From Streptomyces leeuwenhoekii (GTDB lineage: Bacteria; Actinomycetota; Actinomycetes; Streptomycetales; Streptomycetaceae): a stretch of 64,000 bases of DNA. The translations under genes and the position numbers were made by a program. The stretch is from NCBI RefSeq assembly GCF_001013905.1, contig NZ_LN831790.1, positions 5,160,001 through 5,224,000 of the forward strand. The letters run 5' to 3'. Below the pieces are notes generated by a model. It made no database searches. It was not told the origin of the DNA and saw only the letters and a list, made by a program, of their open reading frames with translations. This document shows, piece after piece, positions 54,448-64,000 of the stretch. Numbering within the stretch: the stretch's first letter is position 1; every line of letters starts with the position of its first letter.

Positions 54448-55317
54448 ATGGGAAAGTCCAGGAACGCCCGGCGCGGGCGCGGTGCGGCACAGACCGTCGC
54501 CGAGCAGGTCGACGGAGGGCTCGCCGAGCTCGTACCCGACCGGGACCGGCCGCGCGCCTGGACGCTGCTGATCGACGGGGCGCCGCAGTCCCACGTCGAC
54601 CTGGACGACCCCACGTACCTGTCGTTCGAGTACCAGCGCCGCCTCGGGCACGTCATCGACCTCGTGGCCCCGCCCGGCCGGCCGGTGCGCGCCGTGCATC
54701 TCGGCGGCGGCGCCCTCACGCTCGCCCGGTACGCCGCCGCCACCCGCCCCCGCTCCACCCAGCAGGTCGTCGAGCGCGACGCTGCCCTGGTCGGGCTGGT
54801 CCGCCGGGAGCTGCCGCTGGACCCGGCCGCCCGGATCCGGGTGCGCTGCGCCGACGCCCGTGACGGGCTGGCCAAGGTGCCCGATGGATGGGCGGACCTG
54901 GTCATCGCGGACGTCTTCGGCGGGGCCCGCACCCCGGCCCATCTGACGTCGGCCGAGTTCCTGGACGAGGTCCGCCGGGCGCTGGCACCCGGCGGGGTCT
55001 ACGCCGCCAACCTCGCCGACGGCCCGCCGCTGGCCCATGTGCGCGGGCAGATCGCCACCGCCGCCGCCCGCTTCGCCGAACTGGCGCTGATCGCCGACCC
55101 GGCCGTGCTGCGCGCCAAGCGCTTCGGCAACGCCGTCCTCGTCGCCTCCGCCCACCCGCTACCGGTGGCCGAACTGACCCGCCGCGCCGCCTCCGACCCG
55201 CATCCCGCGCGCGTGGAGCACGGCAGGGCGCTGACCGACTTCACCGGCGGGGCCGCCCCCGTGACGGACGCCGTGGCGGTGGCGTCACCGGCGCCGCCCC
55301 CGTCCGTGTTCCGCTGA
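54448..55317 (+). CDS. Spermidine-synthase-like methyltransferase-fold protein
   Basis: 289 residues, ATG 54448. Rossmann-fold motif VRAVHLGGGALTLARY, acidic loop QVVERD, and DLVIADVFGGARTP, as in the spermidine synthase family. The typical second Asp gate region is altered, and the family in actinobacteria often does not make polyamines. N-terminus basic (GKSRNARRGRG). Confidence 0.8.
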   Translation: MGKSRNARRGRGAAQTVAEQVDGGLAELVPDRDRPRAWTLLIDGAPQSHVDLDDPTYLSFEYQRRLGHVIDLVAPPGRPVRAVHLGGGALTLARYAAATRPRSTQQVVERDAALVGLVRRELPLDPAARIRVRCADARDGLAKVPDGWADLVIADVFGGARTPAHLTSAEFLDEVRRALAPGGVYAANLADGPPLAHVRGQIATAAARFAELALIADPAVLRAKRFGNAVLVASAHPLPVAELTRRAASDPHPARVEHGRALTDFTGGAAPVTDAVAVASPAPPPSVFR

Positions 55318-55326
55318 CGCGGCGGC

Positions 55327-55863
55327 TCAGTAGCGTCCGATCTCCACCCGGGGCGGACCGTCGTGCCAGGTGCAGAACACCGACACCCGCTCGGCGCCCG
55401 AGGCGAACTCCACCCGGATCCACGCCCCGGTCTTCCACACCTGCATCGACCAGCCGGCGGCCGGTGCCGCCGACACCAGCGACGCGGAGGACGGGCCCAG
55501 GTCGAACACCGCACGCCCGCCCTCGGTGTCGTAGCCGCGGATCCGGCCCGAAGCGGCCGGGGACGCGCGGGGCGGGGCGGGCGCGGCCGAGGAGGCCGCC
55601 GCCGTCCGGGACGGTGCCGGCTCCGGCGCGCGGGACGGCCGGCCGGGCTTGGCCGAGGCGCTCCGGGAGGGTGACGGCCGCGGCGACGGCGACACCGGCC
55701 GCGGTGACGCGGACGCCGTCGCCTCGGCCACTGTGACCGGCAGGGCCCGGGGCGGGTCGTAGGCCGTACCGGCCAGCACCGTGTGCACACCCCACCAGCA
55801 CAGCGTGGCCGCCGCGCCCGTGGCGAGCAGCCAGGCCAGTACGTGTACGAGTCCTCTGCGCAT
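55327..55863 (-). CDS. Membrane-anchored secreted protein, unknown
   Basis: 178 residues, ATG 55863 (ATG 55872 adds three). N-terminal membrane helix VHVLAWLLATGAAATLCWW, then a Ser/Pro/Ala-rich linker of ~60 residues, then a small globular domain ending WKTGAWIRVEFASGAERVSV, FCTWHDGPPRVEIGRY. Ends convergently 9 bp from the previous gene. Divergent from the two-component system. Confidence 0.75.
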   Translation of the reverse strand: MRRGLVHVLAWLLATGAAATLCWWGVHTVLAGTAYDPPRALPVTVAEATASASPRPVSPSPRPSPSRSASAKPGRPSRAPEPAPSRTAAASSAAPAPPRASPAASGRIRGYDTEGGRAVFDLGPSSASLVSAAPAAGWSMQVWKTGAWIRVEFASGAERVSVFCTWHDGPPRVEIGRY

Positions 55864-55980
55864 CGCGGCCATACTGCCGCACCCGCCCATCCGCCCCGCT
55901 CCGCACCGCAGTTGTCCACAGGAGCGGAGTTGTCCACAGGGCTCGTACCGGCCGTGCGGGCATGGCGTACGGTGCCGCCC

Positions 55981-56685
55981 ATGGCAAGTGTGCTCGTGGT
56001 CGAGGACGACCCGTTCGTCCGCTCGGCGCTCATCCGGCACCTGACCGACGCCTCGCACACCGTGCGCAGCGTGGGGACGGCGCTGGAGGCGCTGCGGGAG
56101 GTCGCCCAGCTCCGTTTCGACGTCGTGGTCCTGGATCTCGGACTGCCCGATCTCGACGGGTCCGAGGCCCTGAAGATGCTGCGCGGCATCACGGACGTCC
56201 CGGTGATCGTCGCCACCGCCCGGGACGACGAGACGGAGATCGTCCGGCTGCTCAACGCCGGGGCGGACGACTACCTCACCAAACCGTTCTCGGTCGAGCA
56301 CCTCTCGGCGCGGATGGCGGCCGTCCTGCGCCGCGCCCGCTCCGGCGCCGGGGGCACCCCGCCGTCGACGGTGATCCGGGTCGGCGGCCTCACCGTCGAC
56401 CCTCTGCGCCGTCAGGCCGAACTGGACGGCGTACGGCTGGAGCTGACCCGTCGCGAGTTCGACCTGCTCGCCTTCCTCGCCGGCCGGCCCGGCGTGGTCG
56501 TCCCCCGCAGGGAGCTGCTGGCCGAGGTGTGGCGGCAGTCCTACGGCGACGACCAGACCATCGACGTGCACCTGTCGTGGCTGCGGCGGAAACTGGGCGA
56601 GACCGCCGCCAGCCCGCGCTATCTGCACACCCTGCGGGGCGTCGGCGTGAAGCTGGAACCGCCCGGGTGGGAGCGGTCCCCATGA
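55981..56685 (+). CDS. OmpR-family response regulator
   Basis: 234 residues, ATG 55981. Receiver domain VLVVEDDPFVR, phosphorylated Asp in VVVLDLGLP, Lys in DDYLTKPFS. DNA-binding domain RLELTRREFDLLAFL and LSWLRRKLGE. ATGA overlap with the kinase gene. Confidence 0.93.
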   Translation: MASVLVVEDDPFVRSALIRHLTDASHTVRSVGTALEALREVAQLRFDVVVLDLGLPDLDGSEALKMLRGITDVPVIVATARDDETEIVRLLNAGADDYLTKPFSVEHLSARMAAVLRRARSGAGGTPPSTVIRVGGLTVDPLRRQAELDGVRLELTRREFDLLAFLAGRPGVVVPRRELLAEVWRQSYGDDQTIDVHLSWLRRKLGETAASPRYLHTLRGVGVKLEPPGWERSP

Positions 56686-58097
56686 GGTGGGCGCTGGTCA
56701 AGGTGTCGCTGGCGGTCACGGCCATGGTGGTGGTGGCCTTCGCCGTCCCCCTCGGCCTCGTCGTCCGGGAGATGGCCCGGGACCGCGCCTTCTCCAACGC
56801 CGAGCGGCGGGCCGCTGCCGTCGCCCCGGCGCTGTCCATCACCACCGGCCGGGACCAGCTCCGCCGCGTCGTCGCCGCGGCCGGCTCCGGCGCGGACATG
56901 GCGGTGCACCTGCCGGCCTCCGGCCGGACCGGCGCGGTCGGCGTCGGCCGGCAGCGCGCCACCGGCGAGGACATCGCGGCCGTGCGGAAGCTGGGACGTG
57001 TCTCCACCACCGAGGTGCCCGGAGGGTCGGCGCTGCTGCAACCGGTCGCGCTCAGCACCGGGGACATCGCCGTCATCGAGGTGTACGTCGCCGAGGCGGA
57101 GGTCACCAACGGCGTCGGCACCGCCTGGGCGGTGCTGGCCGCGGTCGGTGCCGCGCTCGTCGTCGGCTCGGTCGCCGTCGCCGACCGGCTGGGCGTGCGG
57201 ATGGTGCGGCCCGCGCGGCGCCTGGTGCGGGGGGCGCGCGAGCTCGGGGAGGGCCGGCTGGGCGCGCGGGTGCCCGAGGAGGGGCCGACCGAACTGCGCC
57301 TGGCCGCGGTGGCGTTCAACTCCATGGCCGACCAGGTCGTCCGGCTCCTCGCCAACGAGCGGGAGCTGGCCGCCGACCTGTCCCACCGGTTGCGCACCCC
57401 GCTGACCGTGCTGCGGCTCAACGCGGCCTCGCTCGGCGACGGCCCGGCCGCCGAGCAGACCCGGGCCGCGGTCGAGCAACTGGAGCGCGAGGTGGACACC
57501 ATCATCCGTACGGCGCGGCAGGCCAAGCCGCAGACGACCGCGGCCGGTCCCGGCGCCGGGTGCGACGCGGCCGAGGTGGTCCGGGAACGGATGGCCTTCT
57601 GGTCCGCGCTCGCGGAGGACGAGGGCCGCCGATGGCGGGTGGCCGGTGCCGACCGGCCGGTGCGCGTCCCGGTGGCGCGCGCGGACCTGGCGGCGGCCCT
57701 GGACGCCCTGCTCGGCAACGTCTTCCGGCACACCCCGCAGGGCACGGCCTTCGCGGTCGACGTGCACAGCGGCGAGGACGCGGTGATCGTCCTGGTCTCC
57801 GACGCGGGCCCCGGCATACCCGACCCGAAGGCGGCGATGGCCCGCGGCCGGGGCAAGGGCAGCGACGGGTCGACGGGCCTCGGCCTGGACATCGTGCGCC
57901 GGCTCGCCGAGTCCACGGGCGGGGACGTGCGGATCGGCTCCTCGGTACTGGGCGGGACCGAGGTGCGGATATGGCTCCAGCGCGACGGCCGGGCCCCGGC
58001 GCGGCGCGGGCCCCGCGGCACGGTACGGCGCCGGCGCCACCCCCGGACGGCGGCCCTCCCCTTCCGCCGGTTCACCCGGCCCCGCGCCCGCCCCTGA
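56682..58097 (+). CDS. Sensor histidine kinase
   Basis: 471 residues, ATG 56682. Two membrane helices (about 8-28 and 145-168) flank an extracytoplasmic sensor of ~115 residues; HAMP region follows. H box ADLSHRLRTPLTVLRL with the phospho-acceptor His, N box LDALLGNVFRHTP, G1 VSDAGPGIPD, G2 GSTGLGLDIVRRL. A basic tail RRGPRGTVRRRRHP. Paired with the OmpR regulator; signal unknown. Confidence 0.93.
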   Translation: MRWALVKVSLAVTAMVVVAFAVPLGLVVREMARDRAFSNAERRAAAVAPALSITTGRDQLRRVVAAAGSGADMAVHLPASGRTGAVGVGRQRATGEDIAAVRKLGRVSTTEVPGGSALLQPVALSTGDIAVIEVYVAEAEVTNGVGTAWAVLAAVGAALVVGSVAVADRLGVRMVRPARRLVRGARELGEGRLGARVPEEGPTELRLAAVAFNSMADQVVRLLANERELAADLSHRLRTPLTVLRLNAASLGDGPAAEQTRAAVEQLEREVDTIIRTARQAKPQTTAAGPGAGCDAAEVVRERMAFWSALAEDEGRRWRVAGADRPVRVPVARADLAAALDALLGNVFRHTPQGTAFAVDVHSGEDAVIVLVSDAGPGIPDPKAAMARGRGKGSDGSTGLGLDIVRRLAESTGGDVRIGSSVLGGTEVRIWLQRDGRAPARRGPRGTVRRRRHPRTAALPFRRFTRPRARP

Positions 58098-58138
58098 CCC
58101 GCCCCGGGCCGCCGGCGCCCTCCGTCCCGCGCACCGGC

Positions 58139-58164
58139 GGGGCGGCATCCGGAGATGCCGCCCC
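58139..58164. terminator. Bidirectional hairpin terminator
   Basis: GGGGCGGCATC, loop CGGA, GATGCCGCCCC: perfect 11-bp stem between the convergent kinase and beta-glucosidase genes. Confidence 0.8.
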
Positions 58165-58192
58165 CGCTCCTCCGTCCCCCCCCCGGGACCCC

Positions 58193-59617
<1,425 letters not shown>

Positions 59618-59654
59618 GGAGTCGCTCCCGTGAGTCGAGGGCGCCAATTATGCA

Positions 59655-59668
59655 TGGGAGCGCTCCCA
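59655..59668. promoter_or_regulatory. CebR-type operator
   Basis: TGGGAGCGCTCCCA, a perfect 14-bp palindrome identical to the CebR consensus of streptomycetes, 38 bp before the beta-glucosidase ATG. Confidence 0.85.
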
Positions 59669-59782
59669 CAAGGGAAGGGGGGCTGCGGCTCCGAGTCGTG
59701 CGGACCCCCGGTTCCGCCGTTCCGTCCGCGCGGACCGGACCGCTCGTGCGCGGCCCCGGTCCCGCGGTGCCACCGGGGCCCG

Positions 59783-60826
59783 TCAGGCCGAGGCGCGCAC
59801 CACGAGCTGCGTGGGCAGGACCACTTCCCGGCGGCCGGCGCCGCGCTCGGCGATCTCGTCCAGCAGCAGGCCGGCCATGGTGCGGCCCATCTCCTCCAGC
59901 GGCTGGCGGACGCTGGTCAGCGGGGGATCGATGTGCCGGGCCACGATCGAGTCGTCGAAACCGACGACGGCCACGTCGCCGGGGACCCGCCGGCCGGACG
60001 CGCGCAGCTCCAGCACGGCGCCCGAGGCCATCACGTCGGAGGCGGCGAAGACGGCGTCCAGGTCGGGGCGGCGGCGCAGCAGGTCCCGCATGGCCGCGCG
60101 CCCGCCCTCCTCGGTGAAGTCGCCGTGGGCGATCAGCTCCTCCTCGACGGTGAGGCCCGCGCCCGCCAGCGCGTCCCGGTAGCCGTCGAGACGGGCCCGG
60201 GCGGCGTCCATGTCCAGCGGCCCGGTGATGGTGCCGATGGACCGGCGGCCCCGCTCCAGCAGGTGCTGGACCGCGCTCCGGGCGCCGCCGCCGTTGTCCG
60301 CGCGGACGTGGCCCAGCGGCTCGCGGTCGCCGCGCCGGCCGGCCAGCACGGTGGGCACGGCGAGCTCCGCCAGCCGGTCCGGCAGCGTGTCGTCGCTGTG
60401 CACCGCCATCATCAGCACGCCGTCCACCCGCTGGGCGGACAGGTAGGTGGCCAGCCGCGCGTACTCCTTCTCGTCGTCCGCCAGGACCAGCAGCAACTGC
60501 ATGCCGGCGCTGGCGAGGCGGGCGGAGACGCCCCGGATGATCCCCGGGAAGTACGGCTCGGAGAAGAGCCGGGTCTCGGCCTCGGGAACGACCAGGGCCA
60601 CCGAGTCGGTGCGTCGGGTGACCAGGGAGCGGGCGGCGCGGTTGGGGACGTAGCCGAGATCGGCGATGGCCTGCTCCACCGCGGCCCGGGAGCGGGGGCT
60701 CACCTTGGGGGAGCCGTTGATCACCCGGGAGACCGTGCCGCGGCCCACGCCGGCGCGCGCGGCCACCGCGTTCAGGGTCGGTCGCCGGACGTCCGCGGGC
60801 GCGGGCGGCTGATCGGCAGGGCTCAT
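59783..60826 (-). CDS. cebR: LacI-family regulator, CebR-like
   Basis: 347 residues, ATG 60826. Helix-turn-helix NAVAARAGVGRGTVSRVING with hinge helix, then the periplasmic-binding-protein-like effector domain. Located between the beta-glucosidase and the divergent sugar-transporter operon, with CebR-type boxes before both. Expected to repress them until cellobiose binds. Confidence 0.9.
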   Translation of the reverse strand: MSPADQPPAPADVRRPTLNAVAARAGVGRGTVSRVINGSPKVSPRSRAAVEQAIADLGYVPNRAARSLVTRRTDSVALVVPEAETRLFSEPYFPGIIRGVSARLASAGMQLLLVLADDEKEYARLATYLSAQRVDGVLMMAVHSDDTLPDRLAELAVPTVLAGRRGDREPLGHVRADNGGGARSAVQHLLERGRRSIGTITGPLDMDAARARLDGYRDALAGAGLTVEEELIAHGDFTEEGGRAAMRDLLRRRPDLDAVFAASDVMASGAVLELRASGRRVPGDVAVVGFDDSIVARHIDPPLTSVRQPLEEMGRTMAGLLLDEIAERGAGRREVVLPTQLVVRASA

Positions 60827-61322
60827 CGTTCACCTTCCGGCGTTCAGTGGGGGCTCGCGTCATTCTGGCCCAGAAAACCGGCCGGTGGCCTTCGCGGAGG
60901 GCGCGGACGCCCTGCGGACGACCGAAGTTACGCCGCTGACCTGCGGCGATCGCGCGCGGGGCGGGGCGGAGACCGGGGGACGACAGAGAGCGGGGCGACA
61001 CATTCCCGTGACGTGCGGAACACGCTTGCGCAACAACGCCGTTTTCAAGTCTTGACACCCGGCCCGGCAGCAAGGAGTCTTCCGGCATGCCGCGTGGGAG
61101 CGGTCCCACGGTCGGTCCGGGGGGTTCCTCCCGTGTGGCCAGCACCGCCAACGGCCCTTCCCTCTGCCTTATATGACACCCCGTTGACCAGCATCCTTCA
61201 CACCGCACACCACGTGCAGTGGGCCTGGCCGCTGCTCGGACCGAGAGGGCGGGTCCGGACCGCCGGACCTCGGCGGTCTGATTCCTGAGGTCCCGTTCGC
61301 CACTGGAACAAGGAGTACTGGA
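60827..61322. other. Divergent regulatory region of the cello-oligosaccharide locus
   Basis: 496 bp. It contains TTGCGCAA (61026-61033), a common LacI-family core; TTGACA (61052-61057) as a likely -35; and a 21-nt hairpin (GACCGCCG, loop GACCT, CGGCGGTC) at 61258-61278 in the transcript leader. AAGGAG precedes the binding-protein ATG. No gene is supported here. Confidence 0.6.
61095..61108. promoter_or_regulatory. CebR-type operator before the sugar-binding protein gene
   Basis: TGGGAGCGGTCCCA, one base from the perfect palindrome at 59655. It lies ~40 bp after the TTGACA, overlapping the likely transcription start, as expected for repression. Confidence 0.8.
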
Positions 61323-62645
61323 ATGCGCATCACCCGCACCGGCGGCGGTCGTGGCCGCAGAGCAGCGGCCCTGACCACGACGGCCCTGACGGCCTCGGCC
61401 CTGCTGCTCACCGGATGCAGCGACGACGGCGGCTCGGACGAGACCGCGGACTCCAACGGCAAGATCACGCTGACGGTGGCCGACTACGGGCAGTTCGGTT
61501 ACAAGGAAGCCGGTCTCTTCGAGAAGTACCAGGAACTGCACCCGAACATCACGGTGAAGGAAGAGGTCGCCGCCAACGAGACGGACTACTACCCGAAGCT
61601 CCTTCAGCAGCTGAACGCGGGCAGCGGTCTGGGAGACGTCACGGCCATCGAGGTCGGCCGCATCACCGAGATCGTCACCACCCAGGCGGACAAGTTCACC
61701 GACCTGAAGGACTCGATCGAAGTCGGCAACTGGGTGCCCTGGAAGGTGAAGCAGGCCACCACCAAGGACGGCGCGGTCATCGGCGCCGGCACCGACATCG
61801 GCCCGATGTCGCTGTGCTACCGCAGGGACCTCTTCGAGAAGGCGGGCCTGCCGACCGACCGCGAGGAGGTCGCCAAGGCGGTCGCGGGCGGCTGGGAGGA
61901 CTACATCAAGCTCGGTGAGCAGTACAAGAAGAAGGCGCCCGCCGGCACCTACTTCATGGACTCCGCGAGCGCGATGTTCAACGCGGTCGTCAGCTCCTCC
62001 CCGGAGCAGTACTACAACGCCGAGGGCGAGGCGATCTACAAGGACAGCGCCTCCGTCAAGCAGGGCTGGGACCTGGCCGCCGAGGCCGCGGAGAAGAAGC
62101 TGTCCCAGGGCCTGGCCCAGTTCCAGGACCCCTGGAAGGCGGCGCTGCGCAAGGGCAGCGTGGCCACCGTGGTCTGCCCGGCCTGGATGTCCGCCCAGAT
62201 CGCGACCTACTCCGGCGACGAGTTCAAGGGCAAGTGGGACATCGCCCGCTCGCCCGGCTCCACCGCGGCCAACTGGGGCGGCTCCTTCCTGGCCGTGCCC
62301 AAGAGCGGCAAGCACGTGAAGGAGGCCATCGAGCTGGTCAAGTGGCTGACCGCGCCCGAGCAGCAGGCCGCCGTGTTCAAGGCGGCCGGTATCTTCCCGT
62401 CGAACCAGAAGGCCTACGAGCTCCCCGACGTGAAGAACGGGAAGCTGCCGTACTTCAACGACGCCCCGGTCGGCCGGCTCTACGCCGAGGAGGCCAAGTC
62501 CATCCCCGAGGCGGTGCTCGGCGCGAAGGACGCCACCATCAAGGACACGATCTCCCGTGAGATCAACAACATGGAGCAGCGGGGCACCAAGTCCGCCGAC
62601 GCCTGGAAGTCGGCGACCGAAGAGATCGACAAGGTGATCGGCTGA
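61323..62645 (+). CDS. cebE: Sugar ABC transporter substrate-binding lipoprotein, CebE-like
   Basis: 440 residues, ATG 61323. Signal peptide with lipobox LLLTGCS. SBP family 1 fold: LTVADYGQFGYKEAG, GLGDVTAIEVGRI, FPSNQKAYELPDV. Binds cellobiose or cello-oligosaccharides by context (CebR-type boxes, GH1 gene). Its ATPase is probably the shared MsiK, not encoded here. Confidence 0.85.
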   Translation: MRITRTGGGRGRRAAALTTTALTASALLLTGCSDDGGSDETADSNGKITLTVADYGQFGYKEAGLFEKYQELHPNITVKEEVAANETDYYPKLLQQLNAGSGLGDVTAIEVGRITEIVTTQADKFTDLKDSIEVGNWVPWKVKQATTKDGAVIGAGTDIGPMSLCYRRDLFEKAGLPTDREEVAKAVAGGWEDYIKLGEQYKKKAPAGTYFMDSASAMFNAVVSSSPEQYYNAEGEAIYKDSASVKQGWDLAAEAAEKKLSQGLAQFQDPWKAALRKGSVATVVCPAWMSAQIATYSGDEFKGKWDIARSPGSTAANWGGSFLAVPKSGKHVKEAIELVKWLTAPEQQAAVFKAAGIFPSNQKAYELPDVKNGKLPYFNDAPVGRLYAEEAKSIPEAVLGAKDATIKDTISREINNMEQRGTKSADAWKSATEEIDKVIG

Positions 62646-62650
62646 CATCC

Positions 62651-62680
62651 GGTGCGGGCGGCCCACGGGCCGCCCGCACC
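62651..62680. terminator. Perfect hairpin after the binding-protein gene
   Basis: GGTGCGGGCGGCCC and GGGCCGCCCGCACC, a 14-bp perfect stem starting 5 bp after the stop. In such operons this hairpin attenuates or stabilises mRNA, giving more binding protein than permease. Confidence 0.75.
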
Positions 62681-63120
62681 GCGCTCGGGCGTCCGGGACC
62701 GTACGGGGGCCGCCGCCGCGCGGGGCCGCCCCCGCCGGGGCCGGCGGCCGGGCGCCGGCCCGGTCCGCGGCGTCCGGCGGCACTCACCGGACGCCGTGGC
62801 GCCGTGTCCTTCCCGGCCCGGCGGCACGACACGGGCCGGGCACCCGGTCCGGCGCCGCGCCGCACGGCCGGACCCCCCGCGCCCCGGACCCCGGCCCGCC
62901 CGGCGCGGACGGTCCGGGGCCGGACGGGCGAGCGGCCCGGCGCCCGGGCCCCCGGCATCCGGCGGCCGGGCCGCAGCACCGCACGCACGTCAGGCCGCGC
63001 CGCGGGCCGCTCGCCACACGGCGGCCCGCGCAGGGGACGCCGGGACGGGCGCCCGGCCCGTGACCTCGACTCCCGCCCGCCCCCTACCCGGCCGAGACCT
63101 CCCAGGGAAGGATTCCCTCC
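62681..63120. other. Very GC-rich gap inside the transporter operon
   Basis: 440 bp of nearly pure G/C with frequent GGCCCGG and CCGGGCC words. Unusually long for a binding-protein/permease gap. Open frames on both strands are composition effects; no gene supported. Confidence 0.55.
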
Positions 63121-64000
63121 GTGGCAACGACAACCCCCGCACGGGGCGCCCACACCCCGCCGACCGGCGGTTCCGGCGCCGCGCCGAACGGACGCAGCGC
63201 CTGGCGCACACGGCTGTGGCGCTTCGACGACAAGGTGTCGCCGTACGCGTACATCGCCCCCTTCTTCCTCGTCTTCGGCGCCTTCGGGCTCTACCCGCTC
63301 CTCTACACCGGGTGGATCGCCCTGCACCGGGTGGAGATGACCAGCCTCGACCAGTCCGAGTGGGTCGGCTGGGACAACTTCGCCAAGATCCTCCAGGACT
63401 CCGAGTTCTGGACGTCCGTCAGCAACACCTTCGTCATCGGCGTCATCTCGACCGTCCCGCAGCTCCTCATGGCGCTGGGCCTGGCCCACCTGCTCAACTA
63501 CAAGCTGCGCGCCAGCACGTTCTGGCGGACGGTGATCCTCACCCCGTACGCCACCTCGGTGGCGACCGCCGCCCTGGTCTTCGCCCTGGTCTTCCGGGCC
63601 GACGGCGGCATCCTCAACTGGGTGCTGAGCTTCTTCGGCGTCGACAACATCGACTGGGGCAACGGGCACTGGACGTCCAAGATCGCCATCTCGGTCATCG
63701 TGATCTGGCGCTGGACCGGCTACAACGCGCTGATCTACCTGGCGGCGATGCAGGCCGTGCCGGCCGACCTGTACGAGGCGGCCTCCATCGACGGGGCCAA
63801 CCGCTGGCAGCAGTTCCTCAAGGTGACCATCCCCTCGCTGCGGCCGACGATCCTGTTCACCATCGTCATCTCGACCATCGGCTCCCTCCAGCTCTTCGGC
63901 GAGCCGCTGCTGCTGCAGGGCGGCACCCTCGGAGCCGTCGGCGGCAGTGAACACCAGTACGAGACCCTCAGCATCTACCTCTTCAACTACGGCTGGAAGC
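63121..64000 (+). CDS. cebF: Sugar ABC transporter permease, CebF-like (C-terminus off window)
   Basis: At least 293 codons from GTG 63121. Six-helix MalF-type permease: YIAPFFLVFGAFGLYPLLYT as first helix, GWDNFAKILQD, and the EAA loop YEAASIDGANRWQQFLKVTI (EAA-x3-G). Near full family length at the cut. Confidence 0.88.
   Translation, partial: MATTTPARGAHTPPTGGSGAAPNGRSAWRTRLWRFDDKVSPYAYIAPFFLVFGAFGLYPLLYTGWIALHRVEMTSLDQSEWVGWDNFAKILQDSEFWTSVSNTFVIGVISTVPQLLMALGLAHLLNYKLRASTFWRTVILTPYATSVATAALVFALVFRADGGILNWVLSFFGVDNIDWGNGHWTSKIAISVIVIWRWTGYNALIYLAAMQAVPADLYEAASIDGANRWQQFLKVTIPSLRPTILFTIVISTIGSLQLFGEPLLLQGGTLGAVGGSEHQYETLSIYLFNYGWK

Overview
The window is a piece of a Streptomyces chromosome. 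Support for this: very high G+C with strong GC third-position bias, GTG starts, dense GTGA/ATGA overlaps, CebR- and DasR-type operators, SEC-C, HxlR, ROK and LacI proteins, and a GH1/cellobiose-type ABC locus. All calls come from reading the sequence; no database search was run.

Region 1 (1-17.0 kb) is an accessory, defence-type island. On the minus strand from the right run a MORC/Hsp90-type GHKL ATPase, a Z1 superfamily-2 helicase-like protein, a Vsr-like endonuclease, a C5-cytosine methyltransferase homologue that has lost its catalytic Pro-Cys motif, and an apparently intact C5-cytosine methyltransferase. Converging on these from the left, on the plus strand, are an HTH-GHKL ATPase fusion and two associated proteins. 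Divergent from the HTH gene is a giant sacsin-like ATPase fused to a DEAH helicase, which runs off the left edge. The parts match the predicted restriction-modification modules built around MORC ATPases and Z1 helicases in comparative-genomic work by Iyer, Abhiman and Aravind. The island carries three GHKL ATPases, two helicases, two methyltransferase homologues and one nuclease.

Region 2 (17-30 kb) is Streptomyces core: a SEC-C protein, an MFS exporter with a divergent HxlR regulator and paired operators, a YidC-like insertase, a fumarylacetoacetate hydrolase-family enzyme, an F420-type oxidoreductase, a UPF0303-type protein, and a Gfo/Idh/MocA oxidoreductase divergent from a ROK regulator over a shared palindrome. 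Then come an LAxTG surface protein broken at a 22-C homopolymer, a HAD phosphatase, and a class F sortase-like protein lacking its catalytic His.

Region 3 (30-45 kb) holds three identical tRNA-Lys(CUU) genes, each followed by a strong hairpin terminator, and an odd 70-nt tRNA-Gly(UCC)-like gene. Between them lie an NlpC/P60-PG-binding protein, an SPFH protein, an AA10 chitin-active LPMO behind a DasR-type site, an IclR regulator, an Ehu-type amino-acid/ectoine ABC transporter with a divergent Asp/Glu-racemase-family gene, an LLM oxidoreductase, a PAS-GGDEF-EAL protein and an M6-type metalloprotease.

Region 4 (45-58 kb) contains a minus-strand gene set that looks like a split Dna2 (Cas4-like Fe-S nuclease, unknown protein, SF1 helicase). 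It is followed by a PAP2 phosphatase, a histidine phosphatase, an NsdA-like HTH/TPR regulator, an 83-bp tandem repeat, a spermidine-synthase-like protein and a two-component system. Region 5 (58-64 kb) is a cello-oligosaccharide locus: GH1 beta-glucosidase, CebR-like LacI regulator, lipoprotein sugar-binding protein, and a permease cut by the right edge. CebR-type 14-bp boxes lie before the beta-glucosidase and the binding-protein gene.
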